Origin: Pirellulales bacterium
Lineage (GTDB): Bacteria > Planctomycetota > Planctomycetia > Pirellulales > JACPPG01
Length of the DNA stretch: 64,000 bases
Assembly (NCBI GenBank): GCA_036490175.1
Contig: DASXEJ010000359.1
Span: 40,193 to 104,192, forward strand
Reading direction: 5' to 3'
The notes below the pieces were generated by a model that worked only from the letters and a program-made list of their open reading frames with translations, was not told where the DNA came from and did not search any database. Made by a program: the position numbers and the translations under genes. Each line of letters starts with the position of its first letter. Within the stretch, counting starts at the first letter, position 1. This document shows positions 52,996-62,419 of this stretch, in pieces.

Positions 52996-53681
52996 AGGAC
53001 CAGTTCCCACCTGACGTTTCGCCGGCGTACCGGCGCACCCCGACACCACTCTAAGCAACTAGGATGCCACTTCGCCGGTGGACAGTACGTTTCTGTCAGC
53101 CGTGCGCGGCGATAATCCTTATCTACCTTCATGTTAATATCGACCAATGATACCTCGCCACAAGTTAGATTAGGTAAATTAGCTCGCCGCGTGCCCCCTG
53201 ACGGGGCAAATTTGCTGCCATTTCGGCAGGCATGCCTCTGGGAACCTGCTTCGACAGGCGGGCCGCTCCACTTGGCCGGCTGCAGATGCTGCGCCCCGGC
53301 GAATGGTTCCACGGGAGGACCGAAATCGTTCTCGAGGAGGTGCGGGTGCCGCAGCCAGCTACGCGGTTGCCCCCGAGGCGCGATGATTGTTGGAGAAGAT
53401 TTGGCGAATGCCGGCCCGCGTCCCGGGCCCAGTCCGTTGCCCATGTGATCGAACTGGCGCACGATCGGTTCGCAATGCGAGGGCGTGGTACAGTCCGCAA
53501 CGAAGCCCTCTGCGGCGTGATGCATTGCCCGCAGTTCGGCCTACTATCCATGCTGTCGCGGCAACGTGGTGCAGTCCGCTTGTCAGGGGGCGTGGCAAAT
53601 CTATACTACCCGGTGCAGTTGGTGGTTCCGATGTAACCGCGTCTCGCGCTCCTGCCGCAGCGCGTTAAGGAAATCAATCGC
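52996..53681. other. Intergenic region upstream of the sdh operon, no gene seen
   Basis: About 690 bases between the divergent response-regulator and sdhC genes. Short frames on both strands (such as 53232-53636 plus and 53165-53551 minus) lack any motif. It must contain the sdhCAB promoter; an AAGGAA ribosome-binding box precedes the GTG of sdhC. No RNA gene or repeat noticed. Confidence 0.45.
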
Positions 53682-54554
53682 GTGACTAGTAGCCCCGCCC
53701 CCACGTTCTTCCTTCGTCACGAATTCCTGATCCGCCGGCTGCACTCGCTCAGTGGATTGCTGCCGGTGGGCGCCTACATGGTGGTCCATCTGCTGACCAA
53801 TGCCAGCCTGCTGGCCGGGGCGAAATCGTTTCAGAAAAACGTCGACACGATCCACTCCCTGGGGCCGGCATTACCGCTGGTCGAATGGAGCTTCATCTTC
53901 CTGCCGCTGATCTTCCATGCGGTCGTGGGGGTGATGATCGTCCGCAGCGGCAAATCGAACTCGAATCGCTACACCTATTCGGGCAATATCCGCTACACCT
54001 TGCAGCGGGCCACGGCCTGGATCGCGCTGGTTTTCATTTTCTGGCACGTGTTCCATATGCACGGCTGGATCCATAATGACTACTGGATGAAGAACCTGGC
54101 CAAGCCGCTGTATGGCGGCCAATTCGATCCTGAACATGCCACGTCGTCGGTGGGACTGGCGCTCGCGCCGCTGACGGCTCGCGTGGCCTACGCGATCGGC
54201 ATTGCGGCCTGCGTGTTCCATCTTTCCAACGGTCTGTGGACGATGGGAATCACGTGGGGCTTGTGGGAAACAGCCGCCGCGCAACGCCGTGCGAACTGGG
54301 TATGCGGCGTCTTTGGCGTGCTCCTGTTCACGCTCGGCATGGGGGCCCTCTTTGGCGCCGTGCGGGCCGGTGACAAGAAGAACCTGCTCGAAGCCGAAGC
54401 CTACGAACAAGCCCGAGACGAACAGAACCAGCAACTCGAAGAACTCGAAGCGAAAGCGAAAGCCGAACTCGAACAGCAGGGCGAAACCAAGAAGTCCGCC
54501 AGACGGTCAGCACCACAGACCACGCCGGTCGCCCAGGTCGAGCAGCAACCGTAA
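53682..54554 (+). CDS. sdhC: Succinate dehydrogenase cytochrome b558-type membrane anchor
   Basis: 290 residues from GTG 53682 with AAGGAA upstream. Five membrane helices with the haem-binding His residues spread as in the b558 family: LRHEFLIRRLHSLSGLLPVG, VHLLTNAS, IFHAVVGVMIV, FIFWHVFHMHGW and CVFHLSNGLWTMG. This type carries two haems and usually couples to menaquinone, with no separate SdhD. The last ~55 residues are an extra charged, Gln/Glu/Ala-rich helix (EAEAYEQARDEQNQQLEELE) with coiled-coil character, absent from the B. subtilis protein of about 200 residues. First gene of the operon with sdhA and sdhB. Confidence 0.94.
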   Translation: MTSSPAPTFFLRHEFLIRRLHSLSGLLPVGAYMVVHLLTNASLLAGAKSFQKNVDTIHSLGPALPLVEWSFIFLPLIFHAVVGVMIVRSGKSNSNRYTYSGNIRYTLQRATAWIALVFIFWHVFHMHGWIHNDYWMKNLAKPLYGGQFDPEHATSSVGLALAPLTARVAYAIGIAACVFHLSNGLWTMGITWGLWETAAAQRRANWVCGVFGVLLFTLGMGALFGAVRAGDKKNLLEAEAYEQARDEQNQQLEELEAKAKAELEQQGETKKSARRSAPQTTPVAQVEQQP

Positions 54555-54664
54555 AATTGAAGTATCGCAATAATTTATCGCCAACAATCGCGCGGACTTT
54601 CCGCGCCGGCGATAGGCCCGGTACGCCGTGGCCCGACATGCAATCAGCCTAAGGTCAATCGAAG

Positions 54665-56683
54665 ATGGCAAAGCAGCGCGTGATGATCGTCGGGGGCGGG
54701 CTGGCGGGCTTGTCGGCCGCCATGCAACTTGCCGAAGCAGGTATCAGCGTCGACCTGATGAGCCTGACGCCCGTCAAACGTTCGCACAGCGTTTGTGCCC
54801 AGGGGGGCATCAACAGCGTCAACTCGGTGACCCGTCAGCAAGGGGACAACGAGTACCTGCATTTCGACGATACGGTGTACGGCGGCGATTTTCTGCAGCA
54901 CCAGCCGCCGGTCAAGGAAATGACCGAATGGGGCCCGCGGATCATCGACCTGATGGACCGGCTGGGCGTGCCGTTTAATCGCACGCCCGAGGGCTTCCGC
55001 GATCAGCGCCGTTTTGGCGGCACGCTCTTCAAGCGCACGGCTTTCGCCGGTGCGACGACCGGGCAACAACTGTTGTACGCGCTCGACGAGCAGGTCCGTC
55101 GCTGGGAGGTCGAAGGCAAGATCAAGAAGTACGAGTTCTGGGATTTTCTCGGTCCCGTGCTCGACCAGAACGGCACTTGCCGCGGCTGCATCGGCCAGGA
55201 TCTGGTCACGATGGAGATCCGCAGCTTTCCGGCCGACGCGGTCGTCATTGCCTCGGGTGGGTGCGGCTTGATCTACGGCCGCTCGACGATGTCAATGGTC
55301 TGCACCGGTAGCGCCGCCTCGCGAGCCTTCCGCGCGGGGGCGAAGTACGGCAATGGTGAGTTTATCCAAGTTCATCCCACCGCCATTCCGGGCGCCGATA
55401 AGCTGCGTTTGATGAGCGAAAGCGCCCGTGGCGAGGGGGGCCGCGTATGGGTCCCGCGTAAGCCGCAAGACACGCGCGACCCGAAGCAGATCCCCGAGGC
55501 CGAACGCTACTATTTCCTGGAAGAGCGCTATCCGAAGTACGGCAATCTGGTGCCGCGCGATATTGCCACGCGCGAGATCTTCAACGTCTGCACGTACGAA
55601 GGGCTGAGCGTTGAACAAGACCGGCTGGCCGTCTATCTCGACGTCACGCACATTCCGCGGGCTGTGCTGGATCAGAAGCTGGGGGGAATTCTCGACATCT
55701 ACGAGAAATTCCAAGGGGTCGATCCGCGTGAGACCCCCATGAAGATCTTCCCGGCAGTCCATTACTCGATGGGTGGGTTGTGGGTCGATTACGAGCGCAC
55801 CGCCGAAGGCGGGCTGCGGCTTGGCTCTCCGCGCAACCAGGTGACGAACATTCCCGGCCTGTATGCGATCGGCGAGTGCGACTATCAGTATCACGGCGCC
55901 AATCGGCTGGGGGCGAACTCGCTGCTGAGCTGCATCTTCAGCGGCCTGATCACGGCGCCGGGATTGGCCAATTGGATCAAGAGTGTGCCCGGTGGAGCGG
56001 CCGCGGATCAGCCGTCGAGCTTGTTCGATAGTGCCCGCCGCCAACATCAGCAAGCACACGATGCCTTGTTGAAGCGCAGCGGAGGGGGCGAGAACCCTTA
56101 CTTGATTCATCAGGAATTGGGCAACGTGATGACCAAGGCGGCCACCGTGGTGCGCCGCAACGACGTGCTGCAAGAAGCCTACGGCACGGTATGCGAATTG
56201 GCCGAACGAGCGAAGCGCTGCTCGCTGTCCGACACCGGCAACTGGACCAATCAAAACGTCGTCTTCACCAAATCGCTGCTGGACATGTTCCCGCTGGCCA
56301 AAGTGATCGTCAAAGGCGCGCTACAGCGCGACGAGTGCCGCGGCGCACACTTTAAGCCCGACTTCGCCATGCCAGGGTTGGTGGCCACGGACCCGGCGGC
56401 CCACCGTCGCGAGGCCGAGGCCTGGTGCGACCGCTTTGAAGAGAACACTCGCAAGTGGCTGAAATCGACCGTGGCAACGCATGTCGAAGATGGGGATCCG
56501 GTCCTCGTTTACGAAGACGTTGATACCACGCTGATCCCGCCGCGGCCGCGATTGTATGGCCTGGTCGGCGCGGAAGTGATCGAAGAAGTCTGGAACCAGC
56601 GCCAAGTGGCCAAGGCGGCCGCCGGCCACGACGGCAATGGCGCCGTCGGCAAGGGAGCCGTTAAGGCGACCGCCGCAGGGTAA
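54665..56683 (+). CDS. sdhA: Succinate dehydrogenase flavoprotein subunit
   Basis: 672 residues. The FAD Rossmann motif VGGGLAGLSAAMQL begins near residue 8, and the covalent-FAD His lies in RSHSVCAQGGINSVN. Substrate residues are in EFIQVHPTAIPGADKL and LMSESARGEGGRVWVP; the second FAD block is YAIGECDYQYHGANRLGANS. A C-terminal capping domain follows. It oxidises succinate to fumarate in the TCA cycle and passes electrons to SdhB. The start is 110 bases after sdhC and 83 bases separate it from sdhB. Confidence 0.97.
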   Translation: MAKQRVMIVGGGLAGLSAAMQLAEAGISVDLMSLTPVKRSHSVCAQGGINSVNSVTRQQGDNEYLHFDDTVYGGDFLQHQPPVKEMTEWGPRIIDLMDRLGVPFNRTPEGFRDQRRFGGTLFKRTAFAGATTGQQLLYALDEQVRRWEVEGKIKKYEFWDFLGPVLDQNGTCRGCIGQDLVTMEIRSFPADAVVIASGGCGLIYGRSTMSMVCTGSAASRAFRAGAKYGNGEFIQVHPTAIPGADKLRLMSESARGEGGRVWVPRKPQDTRDPKQIPEAERYYFLEERYPKYGNLVPRDIATREIFNVCTYEGLSVEQDRLAVYLDVTHIPRAVLDQKLGGILDIYEKFQGVDPRETPMKIFPAVHYSMGGLWVDYERTAEGGLRLGSPRNQVTNIPGLYAIGECDYQYHGANRLGANSLLSCIFSGLITAPGLANWIKSVPGGAAADQPSSLFDSARRQHQQAHDALLKRSGGGENPYLIHQELGNVMTKAATVVRRNDVLQEAYGTVCELAERAKRCSLSDTGNWTNQNVVFTKSLLDMFPLAKVIVKGALQRDECRGAHFKPDFAMPGLVATDPAAHRREAEAWCDRFEENTRKWLKSTVATHVEDGDPVLVYEDVDTTLIPPRPRLYGLVGAEVIEEVWNQRQVAKAAAGHDGNGAVGKGAVKATAAG

Positions 56684-56766
56684 ACGACCTCTGCGGATAG
56701 ATTCGTGTGAGTTTTGTGGAGACGGTCGCCCACGCGGCCGCCAACTAACCTGCGTTGAAAGAAGCC

Positions 56767-57672
56767 ATGCAAGCCACGACCAACGGACATTCGTCGCACG
56801 CCGACCACGACGCGCACGCCTCGGCCGACGGACACGGCCACAGCTCACACGTGACCGAGTTCGACGTGCGGATTCTTCGCCAGGACGGCCCCGGCAACTC
56901 CAGTTACTGGGAGCGGCACCGCATCAAGCGCGAAGCCGATATGAACGTGATTAGCGTTCTGCAGCGGGTAGCCGCACAGGCCAAAACGGTCGAGGGGCAA
57001 CGCGTGGCGCCGGTGGCCTGGGATTGCAACTGCCTGGAAGAAGTCTGTGGCGCGTGTACCATGCTGGTCAACGGCCGCGTGCGGCAAGCCTGCACGGCAC
57101 TCGTGGACCGTCTGCTCGAAGACAGTCCCGAAGGCATCGAGCTGCGGCCGATGGAAAAGTTTCCCGTCGTGCGCGACCTGGTGGTGAATCGTCGCCGGTT
57201 GTTTCGCGCCTTGGAGAAAGTCAGAGCCTGGATTCCGGTCGATGGCTATTACGATGCGGGCCCCGGACCGCGCGTCTCGCCCGAGCAACAGCAGCAAGCT
57301 TACCCGCTGTCGGAGTGCATGAGCTGCGGCTGCTGCCTGGATGCCTGTCCACAGTTCAATAAGCTGGAGTTGGAGCGGAACGAAGGGGAGACCGACGAGC
57401 AGTTCCACAAGCGCGAGCACGAGACATACGACACTCACTTTGTCGGCGCGCATGCCATCAGCCAGGTGATGCTGTTCAACAACCATCCCACCGGCGCTTT
57501 GAATGCCGGCGAGCGACTCGATCTGTTGACCGCCCCGGGAGGCATCCAGGACTGCGGCAACGCGCAGAACTGCGTGAACGTCTGCCCGAAGAAGATCCCC
57601 CTCACGACGAGCATCGGCCGCGCCGGCCGAGCGACCACGTTGCGTTCGATCGCGAAGTGGTTCGGGGGTTAA
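56767..57672 (+). CDS. sdhB: Succinate dehydrogenase iron-sulfur subunit with His-rich N-terminus
   Basis: 301 residues from ATG 56767 (TTG 56755 is in frame). The [2Fe-2S] ligands follow the canonical CX4CX2CX11C spacing at Cys89, 94, 97 and 109. The [4Fe-4S]/[3Fe-4S] motifs are CMSCGCCLDACP near 185-196 and CGNAQNCVNVCPKKIP near 260-275. It carries electrons from SdhA to the quinone site. Oddity: the first ~28 residues before the ferredoxin fold are His-rich, with seven His between residues 8 and 28, not usual in SdhB. Third gene of sdhCAB; a hairpin follows its stop codon. Confidence 0.96.
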   Translation: MQATTNGHSSHADHDAHASADGHGHSSHVTEFDVRILRQDGPGNSSYWERHRIKREADMNVISVLQRVAAQAKTVEGQRVAPVAWDCNCLEEVCGACTMLVNGRVRQACTALVDRLLEDSPEGIELRPMEKFPVVRDLVVNRRRLFRALEKVRAWIPVDGYYDAGPGPRVSPEQQQQAYPLSECMSCGCCLDACPQFNKLELERNEGETDEQFHKREHETYDTHFVGAHAISQVMLFNNHPTGALNAGERLDLLTAPGGIQDCGNAQNCVNVCPKKIPLTTSIGRAGRATTLRSIAKWFGG

Positions 57673-57683
57673 GTACGGAGTTG

Positions 57684-57699
57684 CCCTCTCCCGCGAGGG
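57684..57699. terminator. Hairpin between convergent sdhB and GT39-like genes
   Basis: CCCTC (57684-57688) pairs with GAGGG (57695-57699) around a TCCCGC loop. It resembles a shortened copy of the hairpin at 59763-59785 (shared CCCTCTCCCGC). Placed between two converging genes, it may end transcription from either side, though there is no T-run. Confidence 0.4.
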
Positions 57700-57727
57700 G
57701 CTTGGGTTGAAGAGGATGGCGTCCGCG

Positions 57728-59413
57728 TTACCGCGGATATTCCGTAATCTTTGGGACGGGCTCGGGCTCGACGAGCCACACGTGCCGGTCAGGGAAGTAA
57801 TCGATCAGCTCTTGATTGTCTGCAGGGCTCATTTCCTGGGCCCACACGATCTTGGCGCCATCGATATCGGCCGCGTTATAGACCCATTCGTCATCAGGGT
57901 TGTGTACCGCGACTTCATAGTGCACGAACGCCAGGTGCTTTCCCGAATTGGATTGCAATTCCTTTTCGACGCGCGCTCGGCTGTCGCGACCTGGCCGGGG
58001 AAATCGGTCGGGCGACCACCGCGGAATCATCTCGGACGGGTCCAGGCGGGCCACTAGCCCGACAATCACCAGCAAGGCATAGGCTATTGGAAGCAGTCGC
58101 ACCAGGTCGCGGCCGATGGCGCGACGATGAAAACGGCATACATAGAGATGCCGCAGCCCTTGCACGCACAAGCAATAGAGCAAGCACGTCATGGGGGCTG
58201 CGTAGTGTACTTGATGAACGACCCCGCTACAGAGCGCGACGGCAACCAGTGCGGTGGCAAAGAGGATGAAGCGCATGCGCCGGTCGCGGAGGATCCAGGG
58301 AAGATAAAGCAGTGGAAGAAGCAGGACCGGCCCTAGGATCGTCGCGGTTTTCGCGGCGGCATACCAGGTTGAATCGACCAGGCTTGCGAACGTTGGCGAG
58401 AACAAAAAAGGATTCGATCCCGCGGCATCGAACTCAAAGGTTCGTCGCATCATCAGGTGACGGTAAACCGGCGGTGCAGCCTTCGGTTGCCAAAGAAAGA
58501 TCGGGTAAACCTGGTAAGTGGCTTGGTGCACCATGTACGGCATACGTGTCGGGCTGCCGGTAGTCCTCCAGTTGTAGTACGCCATGGCGGAAGCGACGAC
58601 GAGCAAGATCGTCGACGCCGGCAGCACGAACCGACGCAACGCCGTGACGATCGCGCGACGGTCCAGTCGAATCATCCACCATAGAAGTGCCAGCCCCACG
58701 GCCAGGCTAAGCGCCATTCCTTCGAAGGGGCGCGAGTTTGCCAAGATCGCCACACCCAGCGCCAGCGCCACGGCATCGCGCACTTTGGATCGACGTTTGA
58801 TTCGCGGTAGCGCTCCGACCAGCAAGGCGCCGCCGAACGCTCCCCAAGCGCCACCCCAATAGCTGTCTACCCAATAGCCGCAAACGCCCAGTCGCATCCC
58901 CGCCAGAATCGCCCCTAGCAGGGCCCACTTCGGTGGCAGCCAGCCTTGCAGCATCCAGCAAATACCGCCGCACATGGCCGCAACGCCCAACAGCACGCCA
59001 GCCCAGGGGTAGCCCAACGTGACCTGTCCCAGCGCCATGAACACCGCCGTCAGCGGCGGATACTTCGACACGTACGTCGGCTCGTGAATGATGTGCATGC
59101 TCTCGAAGTGTTGCCACAGCGGATGCGTGGGGTTTGCCACGCGCCCCGCAGCAAACGTGTCCGAGGCCAGCAGGTAACTGAACTCGTCGTGGATGTGAGG
59201 GTAGGGGACGCCCGCGACGGGCAACATGGCCAAACGCACCAAGATGGGCAGCGCAGCAGAGATGCAGATAGCTACGCCGCGGCGGCGCGCCAGCTGGGAG
59301 AAACAACGATCCCCCTTGCGCAGCATGTCTGCCGCAAGCTTTGGTCGAGTGGCTGCGACGAGCAACGCCACCCCGACAATGGCCAGGTTGGCCATCGCTA
59401 ATTGATCGATCAC
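57728..59413 (-). CDS. Multi-pass membrane protein, GT39/ArnT-like glycosyltransferase
   Basis: 561 residues from GTG 59413, with GAGGAGAGGGG before it. About ten membrane helices. The first extracytoplasmic loop has HDEFSYLLASDTFAAGR (Asp76, Glu77), the acidic motif of GT-C fold transferases, and is followed by a second loop HEPTYVSKYPPLTAVF. The C-terminal ~120 residues form a soluble domain (WVYNAADIDGAKIVWAQEMS). GT-C enzymes move a sugar from a lipid carrier to an outside acceptor; donor and acceptor cannot be read. Single gene, convergent with sdhB. Confidence 0.75.
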   Translation of the reverse strand: MIDQLAMANLAIVGVALLVAATRPKLAADMLRKGDRCFSQLARRRGVAICISAALPILVRLAMLPVAGVPYPHIHDEFSYLLASDTFAAGRVANPTHPLWQHFESMHIIHEPTYVSKYPPLTAVFMALGQVTLGYPWAGVLLGVAAMCGGICWMLQGWLPPKWALLGAILAGMRLGVCGYWVDSYWGGAWGAFGGALLVGALPRIKRRSKVRDAVALALGVAILANSRPFEGMALSLAVGLALLWWMIRLDRRAIVTALRRFVLPASTILLVVASAMAYYNWRTTGSPTRMPYMVHQATYQVYPIFLWQPKAAPPVYRHLMMRRTFEFDAAGSNPFLFSPTFASLVDSTWYAAAKTATILGPVLLLPLLYLPWILRDRRMRFILFATALVAVALCSGVVHQVHYAAPMTCLLYCLCVQGLRHLYVCRFHRRAIGRDLVRLLPIAYALLVIVGLVARLDPSEMIPRWSPDRFPRPGRDSRARVEKELQSNSGKHLAFVHYEVAVHNPDDEWVYNAADIDGAKIVWAQEMSPADNQELIDYFPDRHVWLVEPEPVPKITEYPR

Positions 59414-59870
59414 GATGCCCCTCTCCTCTGCTCGGCCCTTTTACTCATGCCTCGAATCCGCAACACGTGCGCCGACGTGCTCACGCCTTCCGCGTCAGAA
59501 TAAGCGTGGCGCGCCATGGTGCCGTGCGGTCACGCTGCCGTTAATTTACCACGGCAGGGCACGAAAATCCTCTCCGAGCATCGGGCGCGGTTGCCCCAAC
59601 GTTCGCGAGCAATGACGTGCGAAACCTGTCGTCAGGCGCGCGCGGGATGCCGGCAGCGCCGCATGAAAAACGCGAGCGCAGATGGCGCGACCCCTGAGAG
59701 CCTGTGCAGGCCGAGGTCGAGTGGATGCATTGTTCAGGGGCGCGGGAGACTCCCTCACCCGGCCCTCTCCCGCAAGGCGAGAGGGTGATTCAAAGTCATT
59801 GCAACCGTGTGCCACACGGAAGGTGGGGCGCGCTCCCCGGCCAGCGACAAAGCCGTTACCGAGCGACGGC
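59414..59870. other. Intergenic region after fusA with a GC-rich hairpin element
   Basis: About 455 bases between the fusA stop and the start of the GT39-like gene, both on the minus strand. Apart from the hairpin element at 59751-59788 nothing was recognised; the short frames here have no motif. Confidence 0.5.
59751..59788. repeat. Hairpin element of the CCCTCTCCC...GAGAGGG kind
   Basis: CCCTCTC (59763-59769) and GAGAGGG (59779-59785) form a 7-bp stem; the inner CC/GG pairs close a GCAA tetraloop with one bulged C. The left flank CTCACCCGG is also typical. Elements with this sequence are common as dispersed intergenic repeats in planctomycetes and some other GC-rich bacteria. About 85 bases past the fusA stop on the minus strand, it could serve as its terminator. 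A reduced copy lies at 57684-57699. Confidence 0.6.
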
Positions 59871-61955
59871 TTACTTCGCCCCGACCAGTTGCTTCTTCTT
59901 TTCAGCCAGGATTTCTTCCTGGATGCTGACCGGCACGCGCTTGTAACGCGAGAACTCCATCGTGAAAGTTCCCTGGCCTTGCGTCATGCTGCGCAGATCG
60001 GTCGAGTAGCCGAACGTTTCGGCCAGCGGGACCTCGGCTTCGATCACGGCGACGGCGCCTTGCACGTCGCTGGAGACGATCATGCCGCGGCGGCTGGTCA
60101 GCTCACCAGTCACCGAGCCTTGGAAGTTCACGGGTACTTCCACTTCCAGCTTCATGACGGGTTCGAGCAGCATCGGCTTCATCTTCAGGAACGTTTCGCG
60201 GAAGCAGTTGCGAGCGCAGATCTGGAACGCCATATCCGAGCTGTCGACGTCGTGGTAGGAACCGTCTTCAAGCACGGTCTTGACGCCCACGATCGGGTAG
60301 CCGGCCACGGGGCCCTTCTTGAGCGAATCGCGGAAGCCCTTTTCGACGCTGGGGATGTACTCGCGGGGAATACGGCCGCCGATGACGTCGTCTACGAACT
60401 CGAACGGTTCCGGGGCATCATCCGGTAGCGGATAGAAGTGTCCCTTCACGTGGGCGTACTGACCCGAACCGCCGGTTTGCTTCTTGTGCTTGAAGTCGTA
60501 CTCGGTTTCCTTGGTGGGCGCTTCGCGGTAGCTGACCTTGGGAGCGCCGACCTCGACGTCCAACTTGTATTCGCGACGCATCCGTTCGACATAGATCTCG
60601 AGGTGCAGCTCACCCATGCCTGCGATCAGCGTATCGCCGGTTTCCTCGTCGCTAGTGGCGCGGAAGGTGGGATCTTCTTTCGTGAAGCGCTGCAAGGCCT
60701 TCGAGAGCTTGTCGCCACCCTCGCGCGAAATCGGCGTGATGGCCATCTTGATGACCGGCTCGGGCACGAACATGCTTTCGAGCGTGCAGTATTTGTTTTG
60801 CGAGGCGTAGGTATCGCCGCTGGCGCAGTCGATGCCGATGATGGCTACGATGTCGCCGGCCGAAGCACTATCGATTTCCTCGCGCTTGTCGGCATGCATG
60901 CGCAAAATGCGGCTGAAGCGCTGCTTCTGGCCGGTGCGCTGATTGAAGTTCGTATCCCCCTTGTTGATCGTGCCCTGATAGATGCGCGTAAAGGTCAACT
61001 GACCGTACGGATCTTCGACGATCTTGAAGGCCATACCGACGAAAGTCTTGGTGGGATCGGGTTCGAGCGGGAATTTCTCGTCGGGCTTGTCGTACGACTT
61101 GGCCGCGACCTTGCGATCGAGCGGCGACGGCAAGTAGCGGACCACTGCGTCCAACAGGGGCTGGACACCCTTGTTCTTGTAGGCCGTGCCCATGAAGACC
61201 GGGGTGACGTCCTGCTCTTGCACGGCTTCCTTGACGACCTTGTGGATCAGGTCCACGGGGACGTCTTGTTCGGCCAGCAGCAACTCCATCATCTCGTCGC
61301 TGTACATAGCCAGCGCTTCGAGCATTTCCTGACGGGAGTGCGCGGCTTCTTCCTTGAGATCATCGGGGATGGCCTCTTCGCGGACGCGCTCGCCGTTGGT
61401 GCCGTCGAAGTACAAAGCCTTCTGGGTGATCAGGTCGACGACCCCTTCGAACTGGTCTTCTTTGCCGATGCCTATTTGCAGCAGCACGGCTTCGCAGTGC
61501 AGCTTCTCGCGAAGTTGCTTGACCACGCGGCGGTAATCCGCGCCGGTGCGATCCATCTTGTTGATGAATGCCAGTCGGGGCACATGATAGCGTTTCATCT
61601 GGCGGTCGACGGTCATCGATTGCGACTGCACGCCACCGACGGCGCACAGCACGAGGATCGCGCCGTCGAGCACGCGCAAACTGCGTTCGACCTCGACGGT
61701 GAAGTCGACGTGCCCCGGCGTGTCGATCAGGTTGATCTGGTGATCGTCCCAAGAGACCGTCGTTGCGGCGCTGGTAATGGTGATACCGCGCTCGCGCTCC
61801 AGGTCCATGTGATCCATGGTGGCGCCACCTTCACCCTTCACCTCTTGCATGCGGTGAATGCGTCCGGCATAGAACAAGATGCGCTCGCTGAGCGTGGTCT
61901 TGCCTGAGTCGATGTGTGCCGAAATGCCGATGTTGCGTAGTTGGGCCAGGTCCAT
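59871..61955 (-). CDS. fusA: Elongation factor G, mitochondrial-like (spdEFG1) type
   Basis: 694 residues. GTPase motifs: G1 AHIDSGKTT (13-21), G2 ERERGITITSAATT, G3 IDTPGHVDF, G4 FINKMDR. Domains II to V follow, ending in AETFGYSTDLRSMTQGQGTF. It drives ribosomal translocation, and perhaps recycling. Ser in AHIDSGK (rather than Ala), EVKGEGGATMDHMDLERERG, TAYKNKGVQPLLDAV and IGIDCASGDT agree with mitochondrial EF-G1 and the bacterial spdEFG1 group of spirochaetes, planctomycetes and deltaproteobacteria, as I remember them. It is not next to rpsL, rpsG or tuf, consistent with a second, stand-alone EF-G gene. Confidence 0.96.
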   Translation of the reverse strand: MDLAQLRNIGISAHIDSGKTTLSERILFYAGRIHRMQEVKGEGGATMDHMDLERERGITITSAATTVSWDDHQINLIDTPGHVDFTVEVERSLRVLDGAILVLCAVGGVQSQSMTVDRQMKRYHVPRLAFINKMDRTGADYRRVVKQLREKLHCEAVLLQIGIGKEDQFEGVVDLITQKALYFDGTNGERVREEAIPDDLKEEAAHSRQEMLEALAMYSDEMMELLLAEQDVPVDLIHKVVKEAVQEQDVTPVFMGTAYKNKGVQPLLDAVVRYLPSPLDRKVAAKSYDKPDEKFPLEPDPTKTFVGMAFKIVEDPYGQLTFTRIYQGTINKGDTNFNQRTGQKQRFSRILRMHADKREEIDSASAGDIVAIIGIDCASGDTYASQNKYCTLESMFVPEPVIKMAITPISREGGDKLSKALQRFTKEDPTFRATSDEETGDTLIAGMGELHLEIYVERMRREYKLDVEVGAPKVSYREAPTKETEYDFKHKKQTGGSGQYAHVKGHFYPLPDDAPEPFEFVDDVIGGRIPREYIPSVEKGFRDSLKKGPVAGYPIVGVKTVLEDGSYHDVDSSDMAFQICARNCFRETFLKMKPMLLEPVMKLEVEVPVNFQGSVTGELTSRRGMIVSSDVQGAVAVIEAEVPLAETFGYSTDLRSMTQGQGTFTMEFSRYKRVPVSIQEEILAEKKKQLVGAK

Positions 61956-62419
61956 GGTCGAATCTCGCGATCCAGTATCAAGTTACACAGTTAAGGCGTT
62001 AGAACTAATCTTACGGTCAGGCGACAAGTCTATAGCGCTTGCGCCGCCAAAATTCGGGGTCGCAGTTGCGTGGGGTCGCCGGAAGGAACGAGAACCCCGG
62101 TTGGGCAGGCCTGTCCCCGGACCTTCCTATGGCGGCTCACCGCCTTGTGAGCGAACTCTGCCAACGGGAGCGGGGTCAGCGTGGCATGATGCCTGTCCAA
62201 CCATCGTAACCCATTTCTTCGGCACGCAAAGACCAAATTGAACATACGGATTTGAATTGCTGGTGAGAAAAGTGTGTCGATTACGTGAATTCTTCGTCGG
62301 TCCACCGAATTCTGCTAGCTTTGGTGTCGATCGATTCTCGCGTTTACTATCGCTCGCGGGGCGGATCAAAGTCCTGTCTGATTGATTTATCTCTCTACTA
62401 TAATTAGTGTTAAGCAACT
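61956..62419. promoter_or_regulatory. Divergent promoter region between fusA and the CPBP protease gene
   Basis: About 460 bases. A perfect -10 box TATAAT lies at 62399-62404, only 16 bases before the ATG at 62420, so the protease mRNA would have a leader of about 8 bases or less and no Shine-Dalgarno is visible. A -35 box is not clear (TGTCTG and TTGATT are candidates with poor sequence or spacing). Promoters for fusA must lie on the other strand. Nothing else recognised. Confidence 0.5.

Noticed and set aside
60438..61907. 489-codon open frame antisense to fusA
   Set aside because: It mirrors fusA in a GC-rich genome, has no ribosome-binding site or domain, and is rich in His, Asp and Val as expected from the complement of a real gene.
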